Below, one piece after another: positions 1 to 6,318 of a stretch of DNA of 12,588 bases; the first letter of the stretch is position 1, and every line of letters starts with the position of its first letter. Under the pieces are notes generated by a model. It saw nothing but the letters and a program-made list of their open reading frames with translations. It was not told the DNA's origin and ran no database searches. The stretch is from Phycisphaerales bacterium (GTDB lineage Bacteria > Planctomycetota > Phycisphaerae > Phycisphaerales > SM1A02): assembly GCA_007135295.1 (NCBI GenBank), contig SLJD01000291.1, positions 1 through 12,588 of the forward strand, read 5' to 3'. The position numbers and the translations under genes were made by a program.

Positions 1-1
1 C

Positions 2-250
2 CGGCGACGGCATTTCGACAACCCGCAGACGTACGACGCGGACAGTCTGCTCGCCCGGGCGCAGAGCGCCTCGTTCTATCCGACAGCCGGGCCGCTGCGC
101 GATGAGCTTGACGGCGAGCTGCGCGAACTGTTCAAGCGGTTCGAGGACAACGACGGCACGGGCCGCATGACGATGACCTTGCAGACGCTTGTTGTCATCG
201 CCACGCGCTCGGAATCGGAAATGCAAGCGGGCCGATCAGCGCGACGGTGA
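2..250 (+). CDS. C-terminal part of a probable class I SAM-dependent methyltransferase (partial)
   Basis: An open frame enters from the left edge and stops with TGA at 248-250, giving 82 residues. The piece contains SLLARAQSASFYPTAGP followed by a charged helix (ELRELFKRFED) and a final beta-strand-like LQTLVVIAT. This order (an S-S-Y/F-x-P segment, then a helix with LFxR, then a short hydrophobic strand) is what I know from the C-terminus of UbiE/Methyltransf_11-type SAM-dependent methyltransferases. The SAM-binding motifs would lie upstream of the window, so the assignment rests on the tail alone and the substrate cannot be inferred. The last 15 bases overlap, tail to tail, the end of the DUF885 gene on the other strand. 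The final dozen residues (SEMQAGRSARR) look like an unstructured tail. Confidence 0.55.
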   Translation, partial: RRRHFDNPQTYDADSLLARAQSASFYPTAGPLRDELDGELRELFKRFEDNDGTGRMTMTLQTLVVIATRSESEMQAGRSARR

Positions 251-2053
251 CGACCCGTCGCCGTCGGACCGGGCGGATGCGGCGGCGCTGCGACGTTCGA
301 TCCATGCGGTGACGCGCTCTTCGGCGACCGGCAACGGAACCGCGCCCGCTTCGAGCACAACATCGTGAAAGGCGCGGACGTCGAACGCGCCGCCAAGTTC
401 GTCCTCAGCACGCTCGCGCAGCGCCATCATCGTTTCCAGCCCGACCCAGTACGACGTGGCCTGCCCGGGGCTGACGAGATACCGCTCGATCTCACTGGCA
501 ATCCGCTGGTCATCCAGCAGCGTGTTGTCCCTGAGAATACTGACGGCCTGTTCGCGAGTCATGCCCATTTCATTGATGCCCGGATCGAGTTTCAGCCGGC
601 ACGCCCGAACCGCCAGCCAGTGCAGCCGGCCGACTTCCTCGTACGGATCGTCGTACTGGCGCATCTCCCGGCCAAGTTGCTCGGCGTACATCGCCCACCC
701 CTCTCCGAACCCCGCATTCCACCACATCCGGCGAAACTCCGGACGCTGCCGATTCTCAACGGCAAGGGCGCACTGCAGATGGTGGCCGGGAAGGCCCTCA
801 TGAAGGATGAGAGCAGGCAATTCGAAGGTGTATACCTGCTCGATCAAGTCCGGATGTGTCGTCACCCACGCGGCGTAACCGGTCTTCAGATCGCCCGAGT
901 GGTAATGCGCGATGCCTGGCTGAGTGCCGGGAATGGTGCTGCCCACTTCAGTGATACCGAGTGGCGTCATCGGCAGCGTCCGGAAGAACATGGGAAGCCA
1001 GCCATCAATCTCCTTCGCCCGATTGCGCCACGACTTCAACATCGCCTCCGAGCTGTCGAATCGGAACTGCCCGCTCTCTTCGATCTCGCGGCGGAAGGCG
1101 GCAATGCGTTCAACATCATCAAGCGATCCGTCCTCGTCGATCTCCGCACCGGTCGGCGTGTGTCGGATGGCGCCGGCGAGTTTCAACCGGATTTCCTCAA
1201 CACTCTTGCGGCCCCGCTCATGGAGTGATTCCGGCGACTCGGTTGTGCCCGTTTCAACATGCAGCCGGTGGCGGTAGAACGCTGAGCCGCCGGGAATCTC
1301 GGACAGGCCGATCGTCTCGCGCGCAGCCGGGATGTATTCCTCCGTCATGAACTCGCGCAGTTCGGTCAGCGCAGCGGCGACCGTCGGCAGCGTGCGGTGA
1401 TGCAACCGGCGCCAGAGGCGATCGAACTCCTCCTCCGGGATCTCCGGCTGCGCCCACGCGATCGGATCGCCGAGATCGTGCAGGGCCGTTTCGATCACGG
1501 AATCGATCTGTTCCGGCACGTGCTCAACGATGATTCGCGGCATGGTGCGTTCCGCTTCCATGCCGCGGCGGAGATGCATCTGCGTCGCTGCGATCTGCCT
1601 CGGCAGGTCGTTTTCGAGACGGTCGAGATACGCTTCAATCTCTTCAGCATTTTCAAAAACGACACCCTCGCCGAGCGTTGCAACGAGCAGATATATGCTC
1701 GTGCGGTGGCCAATCAGAAAGTGATATCGGTCGTGTTCGATGTTTCCGATCTCTTCTTCGAGTCGATGCTTGAGAATCAGCGCGCTGATCCGGTCGTCCT
1801 CGCCGGCCCGATCAATGTCGATGGCGTCGAGCCGATCGCGGAATTCAAGGAGATGCTTGTGTTCGCGCTCGATGTCCTCGTCCAGCACGGAATAGACGGC
1901 GCCGGGTCGCTGGGAACGATCCGGAATCGTTTGAGCGGACCATTGGTCGTAATCGTCGAACAGCGCCTTAAGTTGGCCGGCCGGGTCGTCGGCTGCTGCC
2001 GCCGCACAGAAAAGCACCGCGACGGCCGGGATCATTCGGGCCAGTTGTTGCAT
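236..2053 (-). CDS. Secreted DUF885 family protein (predicted zinc metallopeptidase-like)
   Basis: A 605-residue protein, the usual size for DUF885 (about 550-620). It carries HEGLPGHHLQ at about residues 418-427 and GEGWAMYAEQLG at about 451-462; this HExxxGHH plus downstream EGW arrangement is the DUF885 hallmark and resembles the metal site of the MA-clan peptidases. The N-terminus (MQQLARMIPAVAVLFCAAAAADD) is a typical signal peptide with a likely AxA cleavage site, so the protein is probably exported to the periplasm or outer surface. I chose the ATG at 2051-2053 because GGAGGAGA (minus strand, 2057-2064) sits at good spacing; the frame extends to a GTG at 2074, but that start has no ribosome site and would add MSRRRRP before the signal peptide. 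The gene stands alone, 243 bases after the 3D-domain gene on the same strand. The natural substrate is unknown; peptidase activity is inferred from the motif. Confidence 0.9.
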   Translation of the reverse strand: MQQLARMIPAVAVLFCAAAAADDPAGQLKALFDDYDQWSAQTIPDRSQRPGAVYSVLDEDIEREHKHLLEFRDRLDAIDIDRAGEDDRISALILKHRLEEEIGNIEHDRYHFLIGHRTSIYLLVATLGEGVVFENAEEIEAYLDRLENDLPRQIAATQMHLRRGMEAERTMPRIIVEHVPEQIDSVIETALHDLGDPIAWAQPEIPEEEFDRLWRRLHHRTLPTVAAALTELREFMTEEYIPAARETIGLSEIPGGSAFYRHRLHVETGTTESPESLHERGRKSVEEIRLKLAGAIRHTPTGAEIDEDGSLDDVERIAAFRREIEESGQFRFDSSEAMLKSWRNRAKEIDGWLPMFFRTLPMTPLGITEVGSTIPGTQPGIAHYHSGDLKTGYAAWVTTHPDLIEQVYTFELPALILHEGLPGHHLQCALAVENRQRPEFRRMWWNAGFGEGWAMYAEQLGREMRQYDDPYEEVGRLHWLAVRACRLKLDPGINEMGMTREQAVSILRDNTLLDDQRIASEIERYLVSPGQATSYWVGLETMMALRERAEDELGGAFDVRAFHDVVLEAGAVPLPVAEERVTAWIERRSAAASARSDGDGSSPSR

Positions 2054-2071
2054 CGGTCTCCTCCGCCTCGA

Positions 2072-2099
2072 CACTGTGACTTGTCACTGTGACATGTCA
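2072..2099 (-). promoter_or_regulatory. Nested palindromes upstream of the DUF885 ribosome site (operator-like)
   Basis: Three overlapping dyads made of GTCA/TGAC half-sites are packed into 28 bases: GTGAC-TT-GTCAC (2076-2087), TGTCAC-T-GTGACA (2082-2094) and TGACATGTCA (2090-2099). CACTGTGAC also occurs twice, 13 bases apart (2072 and 2085). The nest ends 8 bases from the Shine-Dalgarno sequence of the DUF885 gene, so a bound protein or a folded RNA could control it. Two further GGTCAC copies lie in tandem at 2125-2136. No -10/-35 pair is clear nearby. The regulator is unknown. Confidence 0.45.
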
Positions 2100-2296
2100 T
2101 GGTGGAACGTCTCGGCCGTGCCGTGGTCACGGTCACGACGGCTTCCGAGCGTCGATCAGTTTCAACGCCGGGCGATGCAAAAGCAACCCGGCCGCTTGCC
2201 GCAGCAAGCAGCGCAGGTGATGCGTCAGCCCAAAGGTGTCGCGCAGGAGAACCGGCGGCTGTCACGCGATGGCGATGCCACAGGCGGCCGGGGCGT

Positions 2297-3178
2297 TTAT
2301 CGCGTGCCGTAGTCCGGATGGTTCTGATGCTGCGTGCGGAAGTGGCACGGCTCGCCGTCGGCATACTCCCAGATCGTCACTTCGAGTTCCTGCACGCCCC
2401 ACTGCATGGCGCGTTCGTGGGTCGGGTAGAGCACATCGAGGCGTTTGCCCTTGATCGCCCCGCCACGATCGAGCACCGGCACGACGTTGCCGTCGTCATA
2501 GCCGGGCACGGTCACGAGCGAGCCGAAGGGCAGGATGCTCGTGTCGGCGGCGAGGAGTTTCATGCCGTTCGTCCAGACCGAATAGCCGCTGGCGGTGTAG
2601 CCGTCGGCCCAGTCGCCGCAGGAGCGTTCGTCCGGGCTGTAGGCGGTGACGGTCATGGTCATGGTCTTCTTCGGGCGGATCGGCCGGCCGTCGTACCAGC
2701 GGATCTCCTCGGCGCCGTCAAGGTCCGCTTCACTGGTCTCAACGATCTCAACGTTGACACCGTCGATGTCAGCGGCGTCCTGAGCCGAGGTCGCTTCACC
2801 GTCCAGTCGGCCATCGGCGTCTTCGCCGCGCATCGGTCCGGCCGGCCGCTCATCCACGGACTGCCCGGTTCCATCCGGCGGGCTGGTGGTGACGGCCTCT
2901 TGCGGCGGCACCGGCAGGCCGGCGAACGGTGACAGCGCCGCAGGGCGCACATCGTTCGACGGATCGGCCGGCGGGCCGGCATCGTCCAGAGCCGGCGACG
3001 GCGGCGGCACGTCGACGCGGTCGACGTTCGTCAGCATCGGCACGGCCTGCGGGCTGGCGAGGGCGGCGACGGTCATCGCGGCGAGGAACACCGTCGAGCC
3101 GATGCCGACGACGAACGCGGCGGCGCGACAACAGCGCACCGATACCGGGAGCGTTTCAGGTCTTCTGTTGGGGCTCAT
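2297..3178 (-). CDS. Membrane-anchored 3D-domain protein (cell-wall hydrolase-like)
   Basis: A 293-residue protein. It has an N-terminal hydrophobic segment (about residues 19-41, a membrane anchor or uncleaved signal), a long Pro/Ala/Asp-rich low-complexity linker (about 50-155), and a C-terminal 3D domain (about 172-270). The domain shows TVTAYSP, AADTSILPFGS, VPVLDRGGAIKGKRLDV and a final AMQWGVQELEV; the three aspartates naming the domain are about D212, D237 and D248. 3D domains share the double-psi beta-barrel fold of lytic transglycosylases such as MltA and occur in YabE/YocH-like wall proteins, so action on peptidoglycan outside the membrane is likely but not proven. I chose the ATG at 3178; a GTG at 3244 would put the leader hairpin inside the gene and add 22 residues before the anchor. 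No strong ribosome site precedes either start. A stretch ending CHFRTQHQNHPDYGTR follows the domain. Confidence 0.82.
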   Translation of the reverse strand: MSPNRRPETLPVSVRCCRAAAFVVGIGSTVFLAAMTVAALASPQAVPMLTNVDRVDVPPPSPALDDAGPPADPSNDVRPAALSPFAGLPVPPQEAVTTSPPDGTGQSVDERPAGPMRGEDADGRLDGEATSAQDAADIDGVNVEIVETSEADLDGAEEIRWYDGRPIRPKKTMTMTVTAYSPDERSCGDWADGYTASGYSVWTNGMKLLAADTSILPFGSLVTVPGYDDGNVVPVLDRGGAIKGKRLDVLYPTHERAMQWGVQELEVTIWEYADGEPCHFRTQHQNHPDYGTR

Positions 3179-3209
3179 CTTCTGGCCGTTCCGTTGTCGC
3201 CCGGGCTGC

Positions 3210-3247
3210 GACGTGCCGTCTGCCCACCACAGACTGACCGGCACGTC
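3210..3247 (-). promoter_or_regulatory. Large hairpin in the leader of the 3D-domain gene
   Basis: GACGTGCCG (3210-3218) is exactly complementary to CGGCACGTC (3239-3247), and inside it TCTG (3219-3222) pairs with CAGA (3230-3233) around a 7-base loop, leaving a 5-base bulge. The structure lies between the predicted transcription start (near 3268) and the ATG at 3178. It could be an operator or a folded 5' untranslated region; it does not match a riboswitch class that I recognise. Confidence 0.45.
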
Positions 3248-3274
3248 AACCCACCAAGGTCCCGGGTCGAGGCA

Positions 3275-3303
3275 AGTCTACCTCCGGCTGAGGCCGGTCG
3301 CAA
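3275..3303 (-). promoter_or_regulatory. Candidate sigma-70 promoter for the 3D-domain gene
   Basis: On the minus strand TTGCGA (3298-3303) and TAGACT (3275-3280) are separated by 17 bases. Transcription would begin near 3268, leaving an untranslated leader of about 90 bases that holds the 3210-3247 hairpin. The -35 has four of six consensus bases and the -10 four of six, which is good for this GC-rich sequence but unproven. Confidence 0.45.
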
Positions 3304-3481
3304 AAGAAACATGAGCGTTTTCGTCGACGCGGCTCAACAACGCGCCCGGTCGTGCGGGCTGTTCAGGTTCTGCATGCCGAACACCCGGCGGACACCGTTT
3401 TCAGAGTATTTCCCACGGTTATCCGGAGCGTTCATGAACCAGCCCGGATCGGGCGTCGATACATGCCGGCCTGAAGCAATC

Positions 3482-3494
3482 TACACTGCCGCTC
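3482..3494 (+). promoter_or_regulatory. -10-like TACACT directly before the TauE/SafE start (leaderless candidate)
   Basis: TACACT (3482-3487) lies 7 bases before the ATG at 3495, and no Shine-Dalgarno sequence is present in the preceding 25 bases. With usual spacing transcription would begin on or next to the ATG. No convincing -35 box stands 16-18 bases upstream. The same layout precedes htpX and the Lon-domain gene. Confidence 0.35.
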
Positions 3495-4301
3495 ATGTTC
3501 ACCGCGGTTGATATTTTCAGTCTCATTGCCCTCGGCATGGTGGCGGGGACGCTCGGCGGGCTGCTCGGCATCGGCGGGTCGATGATCATGATCCCCGTGC
3601 TGACATTGTTTCTCGGCCGCGATCAGCACCTCTCGCAGGCGACGGCGATGATCGTCAACGTCTTCGTCGCCGCCCCCGCCGCCTGGCAGCACCACCGCAA
3701 CAACGCCGTCCGCTGGGACGTCTTCCGCGTCATGCTGCCGGTCGCGGCGGTGGCGATCCTCATCGGCGTGGCGGCGAGCAACCAGCTTGACGGGTCGGTG
3801 CTGCGGCGGATCTTCGGAGCGTTTCTCCTTTACATGGTGGTGCTCAATGTCACGCGGCTGATCCGCGGCCGGCCCCAGCCGTCGCTTGATGAGCAGCGCA
3901 CGGGCGCGGCGCGGACGGGGTCGGTCGGCGGAATCATGGGGTTCATGGCCGGGCTGCTCGGTATCGGAGGCGGCGGCATCGCCGTGCCGCTCATGCAGCG
4001 AGTCTGCCACCTGCCGCTGCGGCAGAGCATTGCCACGAGTTCTGCCGTCATGTGCCTCTCCGCGGGGCTCGGGGCGATTCACAAGAACGCGAGTCTGGCG
4101 ATGAATCCGGCCCTCGCCGGGGCCGATTCGGCCGGGATCGCACTGGAATCGCTCGCGATCGCAGGCGTTCTTATCCCAACGGCAATCGTCGGCGGGCTTC
4201 TCGGCTCAACGCTGACGCACCGCCTGCCGCTGACCGTCGTTCAGGTGGTATTCATTTTGCTGCTGAGCTGGGTGAGTCTTCAGATGCTCGGGCTCGTGTG
4301 A
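3495..4301 (+). CDS. TauE/SafE family membrane transporter (sulfite exporter family)
   Basis: A 268-residue integral membrane protein with about seven or eight hydrophobic segments. It has the internal duplication of the family: GGLLGIGGSMIMIPVL at about residues 21-36 and GLLGIGGGGIAVPLM at about 153-167, each followed by a short loop with a conserved S/T-A-M or TSS element (QATAMIVN and ATSSAVM). The family moves small anions or organosulfur compounds across the inner membrane; characterised members export sulfite or sulfoacetate, but most are uncharacterised, so I do not name a substrate. The ATG at 3495 begins MFTAVDIFSL immediately before the first membrane segment. There is no ribosome site. 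The gene is solitary: its upstream neighbour is divergent and htpX begins 354 bases downstream, behind a hairpin. No sulfur-metabolism gene adjoins it. Confidence 0.88.
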   Translation: MFTAVDIFSLIALGMVAGTLGGLLGIGGSMIMIPVLTLFLGRDQHLSQATAMIVNVFVAAPAAWQHHRNNAVRWDVFRVMLPVAAVAILIGVAASNQLDGSVLRRIFGAFLLYMVVLNVTRLIRGRPQPSLDEQRTGAARTGSVGGIMGFMAGLLGIGGGGIAVPLMQRVCHLPLRQSIATSSAVMCLSAGLGAIHKNASLAMNPALAGADSAGIALESLAIAGVLIPTAIVGGLLGSTLTHRLPLTVVQVVFILLLSWVSLQMLGLV

Positions 4302-4324
4302 CGGACCCGCCTGCCCCACCAGGA

Positions 4325-4358
4325 GTTGCCGCGGAATACGCTTTTCCCCCGCGGCAGC
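4325..4358 (+). terminator. Hairpin after the TauE/SafE gene (possible terminator)
   Basis: GTTGCCGCGG (4325-4334) pairs with CCGCGGCAGC (4349-4358) as a 10-base stem with one G-U pair and a 14-base loop, 23 bases after the stop codon. No T-run follows, so intrinsic termination is uncertain; the position is right for ending the transporter transcript. Confidence 0.4.
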
Positions 4359-4644
4359 AACCGGCGCAGGCGCCCCGATTCCGGACGATCCCGAGCCGTT
4401 TGAGCTTCATCCCCTGACGTGTCGCGACTGTCGCGTGGGGGGGTTGAAAGAGTTTGCGTGCGTCCTCCATCCGATCGGGTGGACCGGGTTCGGGCGGGCT
4501 GTTCCGGATGCGGCCCCGCCCCGGAGCGGCCCGGCCCGGAGGTGGACCAGGCAGCCGGTCGCCCGGCCGTCCACCCGATCCTGCTTGTATGTCCCCCGGG
4601 CCGTATGTCCCGCCGGGACCTCAGCCCCGCTTCATTTCAACGGA

Positions 4645-4655
4645 TACGATTGACC
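4645..4655 (+). promoter_or_regulatory. -10-like TACGAT directly before htpX (leaderless candidate)
   Basis: TACGAT (4645-4650) sits 5 bases before the htpX ATG at 4656 and no ribosome site is visible in the 25 bases before the start. A -35 box is not evident. The arrangement parallels those before the TauE/SafE and Lon-domain genes. Confidence 0.3.
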
Positions 4656-5492
4656 ATGATTCAGTTTACGAACAACCTCAAGACCGGCGTGCTGCTCGGG
4701 CTCATGTTCGCCCTGCTCGTCGCGGTCGGCGGATACATGGGGGGATACACCGGCATCATCATGGCCGGCGCGATCGGCCTGATCATGAACTTCAGCGCGT
4801 GGTACTTCTGCGATCAGATCGCGATCAAGAGCATGCGCGGCCAGCCCGTCGGCCCGGACGACCACCCGTGGCTGTATGAATCAACCCGGCGGCTTGCTGA
4901 GCAGGCCGACCTGCCGATGCCGAAGCTGTACATCTGTCCGATCGACGCCCCGAACGCGTGCGCGACCGGCCGGAACCCGAAGCATTCGGCTGTGGCCGTG
5001 ACGCGCGGGCTGCTTCACCTGCTCAACCGGCAGGAGGTCGAAGGCGTGATCGCCCACGAACTCGCCCACATCAAGAACCGCGACACCCTGACATCGACGA
5101 TCGCGGCAACCATCGCCGGAATCTTCAGCATGCTCGCCTACTGGGGATTCCTTTTCGGCATGGGCAATCGCGGCGGAGGCAATCCGCTGGTCATCGTCGG
5201 CGTTTTGATCGTCGGCGCGGTCGGAGCGGGAATCCTGAAGATGGCCATCAGCCGCTCGCGAGAATTCGTCGCCGACGCCGACGGCGCACAGATCGCCGGC
5301 TCGCCCGATGGCCTCGCCTCGGCCCTCCAGAAGCTTGACGCAATGAGCAAGCGGGTGCCGATGAACAATCCAAACCCGGCGATGAACAACATGTTCATTG
5401 TCGAACCGTTCATGGGCAAGACGCTGACGAACCTGTTCGCGAGCCACCCGCCGGTCGAGCAGCGGATCGCCTCGCTCCAGCGCCTGCGGTAA
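4656..5492 (+). CDS. htpX: Protease HtpX (M48 family membrane zinc metalloprotease)
   Basis: A 278-residue protein close to the family length (about 280-295). HtpX is an inner-membrane zinc endoprotease that removes damaged or misfolded membrane proteins, working alongside FtsH. Visible features: two N-terminal membrane segments (about 10-28 and 31-50); HELAH at 134-138 within EVEGVIAHELAHIKNRDTL, giving two zinc ligands and the catalytic Glu; two further hydrophobic segments (about 146-168 and 178-197); and SRSREFVADADG at about 199-210, where E203 should be the third zinc ligand. A C-terminal SHPPVEQRIASLQ is also typical. I chose the ATG at 4656 because it precedes MIQFTNNLKTGVLLG, which matches the usual short N-terminus; upstream in-frame starts add unrelated residues. 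Heat or envelope stress control is known in other bacteria, but no such site is recognisable here. Confidence 0.95.
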   Translation: MIQFTNNLKTGVLLGLMFALLVAVGGYMGGYTGIIMAGAIGLIMNFSAWYFCDQIAIKSMRGQPVGPDDHPWLYESTRRLAEQADLPMPKLYICPIDAPNACATGRNPKHSAVAVTRGLLHLLNRQEVEGVIAHELAHIKNRDTLTSTIAATIAGIFSMLAYWGFLFGMGNRGGGNPLVIVGVLIVGAVGAGILKMAISRSREFVADADGAQIAGSPDGLASALQKLDAMSKRVPMNNPNPAMNNMFIVEPFMGKTLTNLFASHPPVEQRIASLQRLR

Positions 5493-5563
5493 CGAAACGG
5501 GGGGAGCGGCGTCGGGCGTCTCAGGGGCGTTTTCACACCCGCCGCACGAGGGCGCCAAACAAC

Positions 5564-5592
5564 CAACGCCGCCCAGAAGCCGGGCGGCGTTG
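5564..5592. terminator. Strong bidirectional terminator between htpX and tRNA-Arg
   Basis: CAACGCCGCCC (5564-5574) and GGGCGGCGTTG (5582-5592) form a perfect 11-base stem with a 7-base loop. It stands between the convergent htpX (+) and tRNA-Arg (-) genes. On the minus strand the stem is followed by a T-rich stretch (GTTGTTTGG), so it should end the tRNA transcript best, and it probably also ends htpX. A second, weaker stem (GCCCC/GGGGC, 5616-5630) is closer to the tRNA. Confidence 0.75.
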
Positions 5593-5663
5593 TCATGTGC
5601 GGTTCTGTAGATGTGGCCCCGACGTGGGGCTGACGTGGTGCGGCTCACCAGCCGTGTCGGCAA

Positions 5664-5737
<74 letters not shown>

Positions 5738-5763
5738 TCACCCGCCGGTGCGGCGGAGAGCCG

Positions 5764-5792
5764 ATCGTAGCACGGCGGTGACGGTTCCTCAA
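5764..5792 (-). promoter_or_regulatory. Promoter of tRNA-Arg
   Basis: On the minus strand TTGAGG (5787-5792) and TACGAT (5764-5769) are separated by 17 bases. Transcription would begin about 20 bases before the mature tRNA 5' end, a normal length for a leader removed by RNase P. No GC-rich discriminator needs to be assumed, though GGCTCTCC follows the -10. Confidence 0.65.
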
Positions 5793-5908
5793 GCGAACGG
5801 GCGGCGCGCCGAAGCATCGTGGAGAGCATGAATCGAACGGCCGGAATCCGGCCCATCGCCACCGGCTGTGACACTGGTGTGCTTCCCGCCACCCCCTTGT
5901 GTCTGCCT

Positions 5909-5956
5909 GGTGTCCGCTTGAGACGGTGTCCGCCTGAGACGGTGTCCGCCTGAGAC
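5909..5956. repeat. Three tandem copies of a 16-base repeat beside the rpmI promoter
   Basis: GGTGTCCGCYTGAGAC occurs three times without spacers (5909-5924, 5925-5940, 5941-5956); the first copy has T and the others C at the variable base, and all else is identical. A truncated copy (GTGTCTGCCTG) precedes them at about 5898. Each unit has an imperfect dyad, GTGTC and GAGAC. The third copy ends one base before the -35 box of rpmI. Confidence 0.9.
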
Positions 5957-5957
5957 G

Positions 5958-5985
5958 TTGACATGAGCGAGCCATCCGCTACGCT
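5958..5985 (+). promoter_or_regulatory. Sigma-70 promoter of rpmI (and probably rplT)
   Basis: A perfect -35 TTGACA (5958-5963) is followed after 16 bases by TACGCT (5980-5985), four of six for a -10. Transcription would begin near 5992, giving a leader of about 65 bases before the rpmI ATG. The tandem repeat fills the region immediately upstream of the -35, where activators or the RNA polymerase alpha subunits usually bind. Confidence 0.6.
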
Positions 5986-6057
5986 ATGCCGTTCGCTCCA
6001 CCCAGCGCGATTCAATCCCCGGCTCGATCCGGGCTGCCTTGATCCGGAATCAGGACC

Positions 6058-6318
6058 ATGCCAAAGAACAAACCCCATAAAGGACTGCTCAAGCGAGTCC
6101 GGCTGACGAAGTCCGGCCGGGTAAAGATGCAGCGAGCTGGCGGCCGCCACCTGCGTTCGCACAAGCAGGCGGAAGTGCTGAGGCGGTACCGCCAACCGGT
6201 CTACGCCGCCAAGGCCGAGGCCAAGCGTCTCTCGCGACTGCTGAATCGGCCAGTCAAGGGCATCGACGCCGGCCCGGAGCAGACCACGCCGCAGTCTGAT
6301 GAGAACCAGTCCCAGTAA
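6058..6318 (+). CDS. rpmI: 50S ribosomal protein bL35
   Basis: An 86-residue, strongly basic protein starting MPKNKPHKGLLKRVRLTKSGRVK, which matches the bL35 signature PKxKxHKgaakRfkxTgsGkik. HLRSHKQAEVLRRYRQ and AKAEAKRLSRLL match the rest of the family. It is a component of the large ribosomal subunit. bL35 is usually about 65 residues; here about 20 extra residues (GIDAGPEQTTPQSDENQSQ) make a polar, mildly acidic tail. The ATG is fixed by the conserved N-terminus, although the ribosome site is poor (AGGA only two bases away). rplT follows on the same strand after 215 bases. The usual upstream partner infC is absent; the upstream neighbour is the divergent tRNA-Arg. Confidence 0.96.
   Translation: MPKNKPHKGLLKRVRLTKSGRVKMQRAGGRHLRSHKQAEVLRRYRQPVYAAKAEAKRLSRLLNRPVKGIDAGPEQTTPQSDENQSQ

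Larger units (their letters stand above)
3179..3494. other. Divergent spacer between the 3D-domain gene and the TauE/SafE gene
   Basis: This 316-base spacer separates two genes transcribed away from each other. It holds the promoter and leader hairpin of the 3D-domain gene on the left and a -10-like box directly before the permease on the right. Between about 3304 and 3480 I see no credible coding frame, repeat or RNA gene; the open frames crossing it on either strand lack starts with ribosome sites and recognisable protein features. Confidence 0.6.
4302..4655 (+). other. GC-rich spacer between the TauE/SafE gene and htpX, no supported gene
   Basis: Apart from the hairpin at 4325-4358 I see no clear gene in these 354 bases. 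All three forward frames stay open for long stretches because of the base composition. One frame reads LTCRDCRVGGLKEFAC (from about 4411), a Cys pair arrangement that recalls a zinc ribbon, and another ends with PGPYVPPGPQPRF (about 4590-4630). Neither has a plausible start or a domain that I recognise; a decayed gene is possible. The frame of htpX itself is open from 4419, but the extra residues look non-coding. Confidence 0.45.
5738..6057. other. Divergent spacer between tRNA-Arg and rpmI
   Basis: These 320 bases hold the tRNA promoter, the 16-base tandem repeat, the rpmI promoter and the rpmI leader (about 5992-6057). The leader contains a hairpin, CCCGG (6018-6022) with CCGGG (6029-6033). 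I see no coding gene. The stretch 5868-5908 (GGCTGTGACACTGGTGTGC and what follows) has GGTGT and GTGTC words like those of the tandem repeat and may be a degenerate extension of it. Confidence 0.6.

Noticed and set aside
365..1228. Long plus-strand open frames opposite the DUF885 gene (also 1397-2092)
   Set aside because: They are mirror frames of a well-supported gene, with no ribosome site and no recognisable motif.
2076..2094. Canonical CRP site
   Set aside because: CRP sites are TGTGA-N6-TCACA; here the half-sites are four or one bases apart, so the match is only superficial.
2178..2209. Terminator after the 3D-domain gene (GCTTGC-TGCG-GCAAGC on the minus strand)
   Set aside because: The stem is only six pairs, stands about 90 bases after the stop, and the T-rich stretch begins seven bases beyond it.
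3432..4082. Minus-strand open frame of 216 codons opposite the TauE/SafE gene
   Set aside because: His/Arg/Asp-rich shadow of a clear membrane protein gene; composition unlike a real protein.
4419..4655. N-terminal extension of htpX by 79 codons
   Set aside because: The extra residues look non-coding and precede a start that matches the family N-terminus exactly.
5909..5956. CRISPR array
   Set aside because: Units are 16 bases and contiguous, with no spacers and no cas genes nearby.
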